Assembly (NCBI GenBank): GCA_900548545.1
Contig: URKX01000017.1
Span: 1-43,623, forward strand
Reading direction: 5' to 3'
DNA: 43,623 nucleotides
Source: an uncultured Oscillospiraceae bacterium
GTDB lineage: Bacteria > Bacillota > Clostridia > Oscillospirales > Acutalibacteraceae
Both the position numbers and the translations under genes were made by a program. The notes below the pieces were generated by a model. That model was not told the DNA's origin. It worked only from the letters and a program-made list of their open reading frames with translations, and ran no database searches. Of the stretch, positions 1-7,718 are shown piece after piece; the first letter of the stretch is position 1; every line of letters starts with the position of its first letter.

Positions 1-824
1 TGGGCCTCAAACCCTACACAAGTACAGCATACCACAATGAGGAGCTAAAGTCACTAACCAGATACCGCTTTGACAAGGTAAAAGAACGGGCAAAGCTGAA
101 AAGTTCTGTCTCTCGACTGGTCTGCATTTTGTTTCCAGAACTGGAAAAGCTTGTTCCCACGCTTCACATGGTCTCTGTTTACGCACTTCTGGAGGAATTC
201 CCCAGTGCCAGGAAAGTTGCCGCAGCCCATTTGACCAGGTTGAAAGCGCTGCTCGAAACCGCCTCCAAAGGCCGCTACAAGCGGGACATGGCTCTTGAAA
301 TCCGAGATGCCGCCAGAAATTCCATTGGCTCCTGGATGCCCGCCAAGTCTCTTGAATTGCAGCATACCATCCGGCTTATCCGGGAACTGGACAATGAAAT
401 CGCTGAAATTGAGGGACAGATTCAAGCTATTATGGATGAACTCCATTCTCCCATTACTACCATCCCGGGGCTCGGGTTCCGCATGGCCGCCATGATCCTG
501 GCTGAAGTCGGCGACTTCACCCGTTTTGATTCCCCGGACAAGCTGTTGGCTTATGCCGGGATGTCCCCCTCCACTTACCAGTCCGGGCAGCTCAAAAACT
601 GCTACCCGCACATGGAAAAGCGTGGTTCCCGATACTTACGCTACGCGCTTTACAACGCAACTAAGTATGTATGCCACTGGGACCCGGCTTTTGCTGATTA
701 TCTCGCCAAAAAACGGGCTGAGGGCAAACACTACAATGTCGCACTTTCCCATGCCGCCAAAAAACTGGTGCGTTTGATTTTCGCCATGGAGAGGTCACAG
801 AAACCTTACTTTCCCACTTCCTGA
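1..824 (+). CDS. IS110-family transposase, 3' part (cut by window edge)
   Basis: The reading frame is open from base 3 to a TGA at 822-824, so the 5' end lies outside the window. The visible part holds the end of the N-terminal DEDD region (RYRFDKVKERAKLKSSVSRL), a central helical segment and the C-terminal Transposase_20 domain. In that domain 'IPGLGFRMAAMILAEVGDF' resembles the helix-hairpin stretch, and 'AGMSPSTYQSGQ' followed by 'KRGSRYLRYAL' contains the serine-bearing motif expected for IS110 recombinases. IS110 enzymes move DNA using a DEDD site plus a serine, guided by an element-encoded bridge RNA; that is family knowledge. The bridge RNA region of the left end is not in the window. 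No terminal inverted repeats are seen, as expected for IS110. The frame is intact to its stop, so the copy could be complete. Confidence 0.93.
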   Translation, partial: GLKPYTSTAYHNEELKSLTRYRFDKVKERAKLKSSVSRLVCILFPELEKLVPTLHMVSVYALLEEFPSARKVAAAHLTRLKALLETASKGRYKRDMALEIRDAARNSIGSWMPAKSLELQHTIRLIRELDNEIAEIEGQIQAIMDELHSPITTIPGLGFRMAAMILAEVGDFTRFDSPDKLLAYAGMSPSTYQSGQLKNCYPHMEKRGSRYLRYALYNATKYVCHWDPAFADYLAKKRAEGKHYNVALSHAAKKLVRLIFAMERSQKPYFPTS

Positions 825-859
825 ACCTCGGTTCGTGTCCCTTGGTTCCTTCTTTTTGT

Positions 860-897
860 AGAATTTTGGTAAATTCTGGAAATAGAAGGAATTTACC
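860..897 (+). promoter_or_regulatory. Alternative inverted repeats overlapping the RBS of the HTH gene
   Basis: Three related arms lie between the transposase stop and the GTG start at 898. GAATTT (861-866) can pair with AAATTC (871-876), giving a 7-bp hairpin at 860-877. GGTAAATTC (868-876) can instead pair perfectly over 9 bp with GAATTTACC (889-897). The RBS AGAAGGA (885-891) sits at the edge of the third arm. This could be a translational switch or a DNA operator for the HTH protein. The arms are directly visible; the role is inference. Confidence 0.5.
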
Positions 898-1161
898 GTG
901 AAAAAATCGTTTCGCAAACTAATTAAGGATTATCTGCGCGTTTCTTTTCTGCAAACAAGGGATACTTTGCACCTCACACAAGAACAGATGGCTGACCGGC
1001 TTCTCATGAGTACCAGAGCCTATGCTAAGTTGGAAACCGGCCACTCCTGCTGCAGCCTTTTCACCGCTTTGATTTTCCTTTCCCGCTGCTGTACCGATCG
1101 CCGGGCCTTTCTGGAAGGCTTATTCAAGCTTCTCGATTCTTTCGATTTTTCCGAGGGCTGA
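898..1161 (+). CDS. Small helix-turn-helix (XRE-like) protein
   Basis: This 87-residue protein starts at GTG, chosen because AGAAGGA lies seven bases upstream. Residues 20-50 read as an XRE/Cro-type helix-turn-helix: 'LHLTQEQMADRLLMSTRAY' followed by 'AKLETG', the usual TQ-x-x-(M/L)A-x-x-L and LE-x-G signatures. The remainder (about 50-87) is hydrophobic and cysteine-bearing (CCSLF, RCCTD) with a C-terminal 'FLEGLFKLLDS' segment. It lies 73 bp after the IS110 transposase on the same strand and may be a passenger or simply the neighbour. It is probably a DNA-binding regulator, with no target evident. The self-complementary leader suggests autoregulation (inference). Confidence 0.72.
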   Translation: MKKSFRKLIKDYLRVSFLQTRDTLHLTQEQMADRLLMSTRAYAKLETGHSCCSLFTALIFLSRCCTDRRAFLEGLFKLLDSFDFSEG

Positions 1162-1336
1162 TTTCTTTCCTTTTTCTCCAACCTTTTCCACGCTGCAGAT
1201 TTTTCTTCCTCTGCAGCTTTATTTCCTATACTCTTTTTTGACCATCTCCTTTTTTCACTTCCCCCCTTGACTTTTAATAGTTAATCTTTCATGAAAACCT
1301 CTGCGGCCAACGGCCTATCCCCATGTTTTCCGGAGG

Positions 1337-3073
1337 CTATTCCCCCGGGGTGACATAGAGGGTTTTGTAGTTGACGTAGATCACCATCCCAGGTTTAGCG
1401 CCCTGGGGCTTGCTCACATAGCGGATCTGGGTATAGTCCACCGGCACTTGGGAAGAATCCTTGGCCCGGCTATGCTGGGCAGCCAGCAGGGCCGCCTCTT
1501 CCATGGCCGTTTCCGTGGGCTCCCGCCCTTGGGTGACCAGTACGGTGTGAGAACCTGGGATGTTTTTTGTGTGGAACCAAATGTCATTGTTATTGGCAGT
1601 CTTTAAGGTCAGCCTGTCGTTTTGCCGGTTGTTCCGGCCCACCAGCACCGTAAACCCATCGGAAGTGGTAAACTTCATGGGGGCGCTGACTGCGGCAGGC
1701 TTCTCCTTCTTGCTGCGGAGCTTCCGCAGGTACCCCTGCTCTTGCAGTTCCGCCCGGATCTCCGCAAGGTCACGCTCCGTTTCGGCCCGGGCCAGGGCAT
1801 CCAGCACGCTTTCCAAGTATTCCAGCTCCTTGCCGGCCAACTCGATCTGCTCGGTGAGCTTCTCCTCGGCGGTTTTGGCTTTGCGGTATTCCTTATAGTA
1901 CTTCTGGGCGTTTTGGGAGGGGGTCAGGGCCGGGTCCAGCTTGATGTGCACCAGAGGGCTCCCCTCTTGGTAAAAGTCTGGAAGCTCCACACTTTCAGCG
2001 CCTTTTTCCATCTGGTACATATGGGCGCTGATCAAGTCACCCGCCACACGAAGGCCGTCCCGGCCGGCACACTGTTCCAGCTCCCCCCGCTGGGCATTGA
2101 TCTTCCGGGAAAGCCGCTCGGAATGGGTGGACAGCAGCTTCAACAGGTCCTGCTCCCGAACCCGCATCCGCTCCTGCTTGTCCCGCTCCCGGTAAAACTC
2201 GTCCAGCAGCTGGGAAAAGCTTTCGGCCTCCTTCACCACGGCAGCCGTGCCGTACTGGTGGATCTCCAGGAAGGAGAAATCCATGGGCTTTCCCTGGGGG
2301 CTGACCGCCATGAAGGGCTTGCCGGAAACGGCCTCCACGGTGTCCCGCATCTGCTGGTAGAAGAAACCTGCCCGGAAAACCTGCTCCTCATCCATGGTTT
2401 TCACCGTAAGCTCCCGTCCGCGGCCCACCTGATGCGCCAACTCCCGGCAGACAATGGGAGACACGCCTTGGAGCACCGCCAGATACCCTTTGGAGAGCTC
2501 CATGTCCTTGGGAAGGGCATTCAGGGCCTCCACCACCTGCTGGGAGGAGGTGGCCAGGGGGCAAAGTTTATTTTGGGGTGGGGGCAGGTGGTAAGAAAGC
2601 CCCGGCAGCACCAGCCGCTGGGAGGACATTTCCGCGTCCACCCGCTTTAAAGCGTCCACGATCTTCCCCTCTTCGTCCGTCAGGATGATATTGCTGTAGC
2701 GGCCCATGATCTCCATGGTGAGGGTCAGGGTGACGTGGTCGCCCAGTTCATTGATACAGTCAAAGTCGAAATGGAGCAGCCGTTCCAGCTCCGGCTGGCG
2801 GATAGCTACCAGCTTGGCCCCTTGCAGCTTCTTACGCAGCAGCATACACAGCATGGGCGGCTGCTTGGGGTTTTCCAGGGGGATGGCGGTGAAGTGCACC
2901 CGGGCCGAATTGGCCCTGGCGGAAAACAGCACCTTATACGCGGCCTCCCTTGTGCGGAAAGCCACCAGGACCTCCTCCCGGTTGGGCTGGTGGATCTTAT
3001 CCACCCGGGCCCCTAAGAGCTTCTCTTCCAGCTCCTGTTTGATGTGCCGCAGAAATGCGCCGTCCAATGCCAT
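1337..3073 (-). CDS. rqcH: Rqc2 homolog RqcH (NFACT / FbpA family)
   Basis: RqcH binds stalled 50S subunits carrying peptidyl-tRNA and directs addition of C-terminal alanine tails that mark nascent chains for degradation. The 578 residues match the family length (about 570). NFACT-N spans roughly 1-200 with 'EIMGRYSNIIL' at 121-131; a long charged coiled-coil region covers about 290-440; the NFACT-R domain follows at 460-575 with 'DIWFHTKNIPGSH'. The residues at the usual DR site read ER (97-98), a conservative change. The RBS AAAGGA lies about 11 bases before the ATG. It is the last gene of a minus-strand group behind the Nif3-like gene (33 bp gap), so co-transcription with trmK and nif3 is likely. 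No clear terminator follows. Confidence 0.95.
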   Translation of the reverse strand: MALDGAFLRHIKQELEEKLLGARVDKIHQPNREEVLVAFRTREAAYKVLFSARANSARVHFTAIPLENPKQPPMLCMLLRKKLQGAKLVAIRQPELERLLHFDFDCINELGDHVTLTLTMEIMGRYSNIILTDEEGKIVDALKRVDAEMSSQRLVLPGLSYHLPPPQNKLCPLATSSQQVVEALNALPKDMELSKGYLAVLQGVSPIVCRELAHQVGRGRELTVKTMDEEQVFRAGFFYQQMRDTVEAVSGKPFMAVSPQGKPMDFSFLEIHQYGTAAVVKEAESFSQLLDEFYRERDKQERMRVREQDLLKLLSTHSERLSRKINAQRGELEQCAGRDGLRVAGDLISAHMYQMEKGAESVELPDFYQEGSPLVHIKLDPALTPSQNAQKYYKEYRKAKTAEEKLTEQIELAGKELEYLESVLDALARAETERDLAEIRAELQEQGYLRKLRSKKEKPAAVSAPMKFTTSDGFTVLVGRNNRQNDRLTLKTANNNDIWFHTKNIPGSHTVLVTQGREPTETAMEEAALLAAQHSRAKDSSQVPVDYTQIRYVSKPQGAKPGMVIYVNYKTLYVTPGE

Positions 3074-3106
3074 AGATATGTAAGTCCTTTCTGGTAATAT
3101 GCCTGT

Positions 3107-3874
3107 TTACAGCACCCGCATGGGAGCCGTCTCGACCTGCGACAAGAGGAACGCCGTATCCGGCACCCGCTTCCGCAGGTAAGAGGCCAAAAATTCCGCG
3201 AATACCTTCTCCGTATAATAGTGGCCCGCCGCCACGCAGGTAAGCCTGGAATAGGCGGCCTCCAGCTCCTCATGGTGCTTGATCTCCCCGGTGAGGTAGG
3301 CGTCTGCCCCACGGCAAGCCGCCTGGTGGACATACTCCCCACCGGCGCCGCTGCACAGGAACACCTTCTGCACCGGCCGGTCCCCGGGGACAAACTTCAC
3401 TGCCGGGGCAGAGAGTTTTTCCTTTACTAGGGCCGCAAAATCCTCGGCATCCAGGGGCTCCTCCAGGTCGCCGGAATAGAGGACGCTGTCCTCGCCGAAC
3501 ACGTCTTCCCGCCGCAGGTTTCGCAGCCCCAGTTTGCTGCCCAGGGCTACGTTGACCCCGCACACCGGGGACAGGTCCAAGTTGGTGTGGCAGCACAGGG
3601 CGGCAATGCCCCGGCTGGCCAACTGATAGGGCACGTCTTGGGGCCCCAGGGATTTCACCGGGTGGAAGATCACCGGATGGTGGGAAACGATCAGGTTGGC
3701 GTTCATGGAGGCCGCTTCGGCCACCACGTTGGGAGTGATGTCCAGGGCCAGCAGTGCCCGGGTCACCACCGCATTGCCGTCCCCAACCAGCAGGCCCACG
3801 TTGTCAAAATCCAAGGCAGTGGGAAAGGGCGCCACCGCGTTGATGATATCGTAAATGTCGCAAACTCTCGCCAT
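3107..3874 (-). CDS. Nif3-like dinuclear metal center protein (DUF34, YqfO type)
   Basis: This 255-residue protein is of the Nif3/DUF34 family, which forms toroidal hexamers with a two-metal site. Some members act as GTP cyclohydrolase-like hydrolases, but the physiological role is unsettled. Family motifs are present in order: 'DFDNVGLLVGD' near the N-terminus, 'NLIVSHHPVIFHP' with the metal-binding histidine pair, 'CCHTNLDLSP', 'ADAYLTGEIKHHE' and C-terminal 'AGHYYTEK'. It lacks the large PII-like insert of the Bacillus protein. I chose the start at 3874 because AAGGAG lies six bases upstream. An upstream in-frame ATG at 3940 would overlap the trmK stop but has no good RBS. The pairing trmK-nif3 is common in Firmicutes. 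Confidence 0.93.
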   Translation of the reverse strand: MARVCDIYDIINAVAPFPTALDFDNVGLLVGDGNAVVTRALLALDITPNVVAEAASMNANLIVSHHPVIFHPVKSLGPQDVPYQLASRGIAALCCHTNLDLSPVCGVNVALGSKLGLRNLRREDVFGEDSVLYSGDLEEPLDAEDFAALVKEKLSAPAVKFVPGDRPVQKVFLCSGAGGEYVHQAACRGADAYLTGEIKHHEELEAAYSRLTCVAAGHYYTEKVFAEFLASYLRKRVPDTAFLLSQVETAPMRVL

Positions 3875-3936
3875 AAGGTTCTCCTTTTCACAGTGGGAAT
3901 TCAGGACCGCACCTATTCGTCCCCAAGGAACGCCCC

Positions 3937-4629
3937 TCATGTGTGGGGCAGGTACACTTCTTGTATTTGCCGGATCAGCCCCTCCAAAAAAGCTGCCCGG
4001 TCCTCATCCCCGGTGTGGAGGGCGCCCTTCCGCTGGGCCATCAAAACCCGCAATGCTTTTTGGGCATATGCCTCCACCTGAGGGGCTCCAGGCCGGAGGT
4101 TCCCCAAATAGGGGTACAAGGGGCCGGTTTCCACAGGAATTCCCCGGTACTGGGCGGAAAAGGCAGAGTACACTTTGCCCCCATCCTCCACCGCCTCCTC
4201 CTGGAGGACGGCAAAGCCCAGATCCCGCAGGCCCAAACGCAGTTCCGGTACGGAACTCATGGGCTGGAGGATCAGCCGTTTTTGGGGATCCCGCAGCCAG
4301 GGGGCCCGGGTGATGATGCGCAGGATCAGCTCCCCGCCCATCCCGGCGATGGCGATGTCCTCCGCCTCCTCTGGGGAAACAGTTTCCAAACCATCGGACA
4401 GCCGGAAGGAAAGCCCCTCCCCCACGCCGTATTTCGCCCCATCCCGGCGGGCGGCCTCCAAGGGGCCGGGATGGATGTCACAGGCCAGGGCTTGGGGGAT
4501 CTTCCCCGTTTTTAAAAGCCAGATGGGCAAGTATCCGTGATCGGTGCCCACGTCGCACAAGGTACTGCCTTCCCGTACCAGGGAAGCGCAGAGGGCCAGC
4601 CGCGGGCCCAGTTGAAACAGTGGTCGCAT
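3937..4629 (-). CDS. trmK: tRNA (adenine-N1)-methyltransferase TrmK (m1A22)
   Basis: TrmK methylates N1 of adenine 22 in bacterial tRNA, using S-adenosylmethionine. The 230 residues fit the family. The SAM-binding motif I 'DVGTDHGYLP' lies at 26-35, the acidic motif II 'ACDIHPGPL' at about 49-57 and the 'GMGGELI' motif at about 96-102. 'LILQPM' marks the catalytic NPPF-like position of this family. The C-terminal third is charged and likely helical. A GGAGAG ribosome binding site precedes the ATG. The gene is followed closely by the Nif3-like gene, the usual clostridial and bacillar arrangement in which a sigma factor is often nearby; here a sigma factor lies about 800 bp upstream. Confidence 0.95.
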   Translation of the reverse strand: MRPLFQLGPRLALCASLVREGSTLCDVGTDHGYLPIWLLKTGKIPQALACDIHPGPLEAARRDGAKYGVGEGLSFRLSDGLETVSPEEAEDIAIAGMGGELILRIITRAPWLRDPQKRLILQPMSSVPELRLGLRDLGFAVLQEEAVEDGGKVYSAFSAQYRGIPVETGPLYPYLGNLRPGAPQVEAYAQKALRVLMAQRKGALHTGDEDRAAFLEGLIRQIQEVYLPHT

Positions 4630-4650
4630 AAAAAGCTCTCCGGATGCAGC

Positions 4651-4683
4651 GCTGCCGCCCGGCAGGTGATGTCGCGCGGCAGC
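4651..4683. repeat. 8-bp inverted repeat between trmK and the DUF1858 gene
   Basis: GCTGCCGC (4651-4658) is repeated inverted as GCGGCAGC (4676-4683), separated by 17 bases. It could form a hairpin after the DUF1858 gene and before trmK. There is no adjacent T-run, so it is at best a weak terminator or an RNA processing structure. Confidence 0.4.
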
Positions 4684-4693
4684 AGTGATGGTT

Positions 4694-4897
4694 TTACTTG
4701 TTCTTCAAGTGCTCGTTGAGCTTGGCGACCAATTCATCCGCATTGACGCCGTGAACAGCACAAGCCTGCTCCACTGTTTCCCCGCGGGAGGAAGGACAAC
4801 CCAGGCAATGCATCCCCATCTCCAAAAAGAAGGGAGCCGTGGTCTGGTCTAAATCTAAAATCTCACCGATGATGGTATCTTTGGTAATGGAAGCCAT
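4694..4897 (-). CDS. DUF1858 domain protein
   Basis: A 67-residue protein starting at the ATG at 4897, which has a strong AAGGAGG nine bases upstream; longer in-frame starts lack an RBS. It carries the DUF1858 pattern: 'ITKDTIIGEILDLD' followed by a helical stretch, then 'MHCLGCPSSRGETVEQAC' with a Cys-x2-Cys pair and a further Cys. DUF1858 proteins occur alone or fused to hybrid-cluster and redox proteins and are annotated as putative disulfide oxidoreductases. That function is unproven. It has its own promoter (4935-4963), so it can be expressed apart from the gene upstream. Confidence 0.88.
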   Translation of the reverse strand: MASITKDTIIGEILDLDQTTAPFFLEMGMHCLGCPSSRGETVEQACAVHGVNADELVAKLNEHLKNK

Positions 4898-4934
4898 TGG
4901 AAGATTCCTCCTTGTTCTCTTTTTTGTTAATAGT

Positions 4935-4963
4935 ATTATAATACCCTTTGTCCAGCTCCGCAA
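4935..4963 (-). promoter_or_regulatory. Sigma-A promoter of the DUF1858 gene
   Basis: On the minus strand the -35 is TTGCGG (4958-4963) and the -10 is a perfect TATAAT (4935-4940), separated by 17 bp. It lies about 38 bp before the start codon. Confidence 0.75.
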
Positions 4964-4970
4964 CAGCAAT

Positions 4971-5013
4971 TTAACAAAAAAACAGCGCCCTTTTTCTTCC
5001 ATGGGCGCTGTTC
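4971..5013 (-). terminator. Intrinsic terminator of the zinc-ribbon gene
   Basis: AACAGCGCCC (4981-4990) pairs perfectly with GGGCGCTGTT (5003-5012). On the minus strand this 10-bp stem is followed by a run of T residues. Confidence 0.9.
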
Positions 5014-5030
5014 ATCGTTAAAACTGCGTT

Positions 5031-5312
5031 TTAATCCCGCTCTTCCTTCATGCGCGCAAAGCACTCGCTGCAATAGACCGGGCGGTCATCCCGGGGTTGG
5101 AAGGGCACTTTGGCCTCTTTGCCGCAGGCCGCGCACACGGCGGTGTACAGCTCCCGCTGGGGATGGCTGGCGTTCTTCCGGGCCTGGCGGCAGTCACGGC
5201 ATCGCTGGGGCTCATTTTGGAATCCCCTTTCGGCGTAAAATTCCTGCTCTCCAGCGGTGAATACAAATTCTTTGCCGCATTCCTTACAGACCAGTGTTTT
5301 GTCTTCGTACAT
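5031..5312 (-). CDS. Zinc-ribbon domain protein
   Basis: This 93-residue protein has four Cys-x2-Cys knuckles: CKEC (9-12), CRDC, CAAC and CSEC, enough for two zinc ribbons. The first half resembles the 'zinc-ribbon domain containing protein' family ('KTLVCKECGKEF', 'FYAERGF', 'PQRCRDCRQARK'). The second half ends with a CAAC...YCSEC ribbon typical of small clostridial 'CxxC-x17-CxxC' proteins. A function in nucleic-acid or protein binding is likely but unproven. GAGGTAAG lies upstream of the ATG. It is a single-gene unit ended by a strong terminator. Confidence 0.9.
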   Translation of the reverse strand: MYEDKTLVCKECGKEFVFTAGEQEFYAERGFQNEPQRCRDCRQARKNASHPQRELYTAVCAACGKEAKVPFQPRDDRPVYCSECFARMKEERD

Positions 5313-5409
5313 GGTTCTTACCTCGCTTTGTCTTTTCTGAAATAATCAAGCCCTGGAGGGAGTTGCACCGCTCCGGTGGGTCCACCGCTTGCGCAGCAGG
5401 GCATAACGG

Positions 5410-5967
5410 TCAAAATTTTTTCAGCTTGGCACGCACCCGGTGCAGGGCGTTGTCGTAAGAGCGCAAAGGAACCCCCACCTTCTGGGCAGCCTCCCCCCGG
5501 CTGCATCCACTTAAATACAGGGCCAGCACCCGGCGCTCTAAAGGGGACAGGGACACATTCATCTTTTTACAAAATGCCTGGAAATCTTCCCGCAGCTCCA
5601 CCAGGGATTCCGGCCCCTGATGGGAGGCGGCCTCCCCCGCGGCTTCCAAGGGAACGGACTCGTTTAAGGGGCGGTTTCTGCTGCTGGAATGTTTCCGGGC
5701 AGCGCTGGTCATCCTGTTTTGCACACAAACCGCCGCGTACGTGGAAAAAGCAGCCCCCTCCTCCCGGTAGGAAACAGCGGCGGCATACAGGCCCAACAAG
5801 CCTTCTTGCCACAGGTCTTCCTTCTCTGGGGCAAAGCCGCTTTCAAACTGGCGGGCCTTGTCCCGGATGAGGCCCAGGTACCGGGCGCTCAACTCGGCAA
5901 ACGCTTCCCCCTGGCCCTGGCGCACCAGGGCAGCCAGCTGGGCGTCGCTTTGGTTTTGAAAGTCCAT
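5410..5967 (-). CDS. RNA polymerase sigma factor, SigH-like
   Basis: A 185-residue sigma-70 family protein. Region 2 is visible as 'EKEDLWQEGLLGLYAAAVSY' followed by 'AFSTYAAVCVQNRM'. Region 4 is C-terminal, with 'LSPLERRVLALYLSG' and the helix-turn-helix 'SRGEAAQKVGVPLRSYDNAL'. Order and length match the SigH/SigF-type short sigma factors of Firmicutes, such as the early sporulation and competence factor SigH. I chose the start at 5967: it has GAAGGG upstream and lies inside the transcript predicted from the -10 at 5997-6002. A start at 5985 adds six residues but would leave almost no leader. It is divergent from comM. Its regulon cannot be read from the sequence. Confidence 0.87.
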   Translation of the reverse strand: MDFQNQSDAQLAALVRQGQGEAFAELSARYLGLIRDKARQFESGFAPEKEDLWQEGLLGLYAAAVSYREEGAAFSTYAAVCVQNRMTSAARKHSSSRNRPLNESVPLEAAGEAASHQGPESLVELREDFQAFCKKMNVSLSPLERRVLALYLSGCSRGEAAQKVGVPLRSYDNALHRVRAKLKKF

Positions 5968-5996
5968 CCCGCATCCCTTCCCCATTTCTTTCCCCT

Positions 5997-6026
5997 ATGA
6001 TAATCCAAAAGGGGGCAATCCGTCAA
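5997..6026 (-). promoter_or_regulatory. Promoter of the SigH-like gene
   Basis: On the minus strand TTGACG (6021-6026) and TATCAT (5997-6002) are separated by 18 bp. The predicted transcript starts only a few bases before the downstream coding start, giving a short leader. Confidence 0.6.
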
Positions 6027-6071
6027 GATTTTGTTTTTCTCCTGATTATCGTAAGTTTTTATTACAGCGCG

Positions 6072-6100
6072 TTGTGATTCTCGTAATTTTATGGTACAAT
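6072..6100 (+). promoter_or_regulatory. Promoter of comM
   Basis: TTGTGA (6072-6077) and TACAAT (6095-6100) are separated by 17 bp, about 40 bp before the comM start. It is divergent from the sigma-factor promoter in the same intergenic region. Confidence 0.7.
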
Positions 6101-6143
6101 TCAGAAGAAATCAAGCGGATTTTTAGGAAGGATGGCGAGATGC

Positions 6144-7670
6144 ATGGTTGAGAAAACCTACAGCATGGGCCTATATGGCATGGAGGCATTCCCGGTGGAG
6201 GTAGAAGCAGACCTTTCCCAGGGGCTTCCGGCCTTTGAATTGGTTGGCTTGCCCGATGCCGCCGTGAAGGAATCCCGGGACCGGGTACGGGCCGCCATGA
6301 AAAACTGCGGGTTCGAGTTCCCGGTCAGCCGCATCACCATGAACCTGGCCCCCGCTGACAAGAAAAAGGAGGGACCTATCTACGACCTGCCCCTGCTGGT
6401 CTCCCTTTTAAAGGCATCTCAGCAACTGTGCTGCCCCACCGACGACGCCATCTTTCTGGGGGAGCTTTCCCTCTCGGGGAAAATCCGTCCGGTACGGGGC
6501 GTGCTGCCCATGGCTGACAAAGCCAAAGAAGCCGGGTTCAAACGGCTGTATGTTCCTCAGGAAAACGCCGGGGAAGGCGCTGTGATCCAGGGGCTGGACG
6601 TGTACGGCGTCCGGGATGTGACGCAGCTGTACGACCATCTGCGCGGCAAGCTGGAACTTGTCCCCGCTGTGCCTCAATACGGGGAAGCGTCTGGCCAGGA
6701 ACCGCTGGACTTTTCCGATGTAAAGGGCCAGCCAGAGGCGAAACGCGCCTTGGAGATCGCTGCCAGCGGCAGCCACAACGTGCTGCTGATCGGGCCGCCG
6801 GGATCCGGGAAAAGTATGCTGGCCAAACGCCTGCCCTCCATCCTTCCGGAGATGAGTTTTGAGGAGTCTTTGGAAACCACCAAGATCCACTCCATCCGGG
6901 GGAAACTCCCCCAGGGGGTTTCCCTGATCCGCACCCGGCCTTTCCGTTCCCCCCACCACACCATTTCCACCGCCGGGCTGGCAGGGGGCGGGCCAGCCCC
7001 CCAGCCGGGGGAAATCTCCTTGGCCCACAACGGGGTGCTCTTTTTAGACGAGCTGCCGGAGTTCTCCCGGGCCTCCATGGAAGTGTTACGCCAGCCCATG
7101 GAAGACGGCCGGGTGACCATCTCCCGGGTGGGAGGGAGCACCTCGTACCCTTGCCGGTTCATGCTGGTGGCAGCCATGAACCCCTGCCCTTGCGGCTATT
7201 TCGGCCATCCCACCCATCCATGCCTGTGCCATCCCCACGCGGTGGAACGATACTTGGGAAAGGTTTCCGGCCCCTTGCTGGACCGGATCGACCTGCACAT
7301 TGAGGTGCCAGCCGTACCGTTTGAAGAACTTTCCTCCACAAAACAGGAGGAGCCTTCCGCTGCCATCCGGGAGCGGGTCAACGCCGCCAGGGAACGGCAG
7401 CGCCAGCGGTTTGAAGGTAAGCCATACCACTGCAATGCGGACATCCCTGCCGGGGAGCTCCAAGAGATGTGCCCCACCACCCAAGCGGCGTCCCAACTGC
7501 TGCAACGGGCCTTCGAGCGCTTTGGGTTCTCCGCCCGCACCTATGGCCGGGTGGTAAAGGTGGCCCGCACCATTGCCGACCTGGATGGCAGCGACCAGAT
7601 CGACACTTCCCATGTGGCGGAAGCCGTCCAATACCGGACGTTGGACCGGAAATACTGGCTGAAAAAATAG
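6144..7670 (+). CDS. comM: YifB/ComM-family Mg chelatase-like AAA+ ATPase
   Basis: ComM is a hexameric helicase that promotes branch migration during natural transformation; YifB proteins are widespread even where competence is unknown. The protein is about 508 residues, the usual length. An N-terminal ChlI-like domain (about 15-140) contains 'ELVGLPDAAVKESRDRVRAA'. The Mg_chelatase AAA+ core follows with Walker A 'GPPGSGKS' and Walker B 'LFLDELPEF', then 'AAMNPCPCG' with its paired cysteines, and a C-terminal Mg_chelatase_C domain ('ARTYGRVVKVARTIADL'). The start at 6144 aligns with the family N-terminus (M-V-E-K-T-Y-S). An in-frame ATG at 6132 abuts the RBS AGGAAGG and is less likely. Its neighbour is a SigH-like sigma factor. 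Confidence 0.95.
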   Translation: MVEKTYSMGLYGMEAFPVEVEADLSQGLPAFELVGLPDAAVKESRDRVRAAMKNCGFEFPVSRITMNLAPADKKKEGPIYDLPLLVSLLKASQQLCCPTDDAIFLGELSLSGKIRPVRGVLPMADKAKEAGFKRLYVPQENAGEGAVIQGLDVYGVRDVTQLYDHLRGKLELVPAVPQYGEASGQEPLDFSDVKGQPEAKRALEIAASGSHNVLLIGPPGSGKSMLAKRLPSILPEMSFEESLETTKIHSIRGKLPQGVSLIRTRPFRSPHHTISTAGLAGGGPAPQPGEISLAHNGVLFLDELPEFSRASMEVLRQPMEDGRVTISRVGGSTSYPCRFMLVAAMNPCPCGYFGHPTHPCLCHPHAVERYLGKVSGPLLDRIDLHIEVPAVPFEELSSTKQEEPSAAIRERVNAARERQRQRFEGKPYHCNADIPAGELQEMCPTTQAASQLLQRAFERFGFSARTYGRVVKVARTIADLDGSDQIDTSHVAEAVQYRTLDRKYWLKK

Positions 7671-7680
7671 GCGCAGAAAG

Positions 7681-7714
7681 CCGCCCTCCCCACTGGGGAA
7701 GGGCGGTTTCTTAC
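7681..7714 (+). terminator. Terminator of comM, possibly bidirectional
   Basis: CCGCCC...CCCC pairs with GGGG...GGGCGG, with short internal mismatches, and is followed by TTTCTTA on the plus strand. It lies between convergent comM and the SLH/lysozyme gene. Confidence 0.8.
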
Positions 7715-7718
7715 TGCT

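Noticed and set aside
54..611. Minus-strand open frame inside the IS110 transposase
   Set aside because: Antisense of the transposase, with no RBS and no family.
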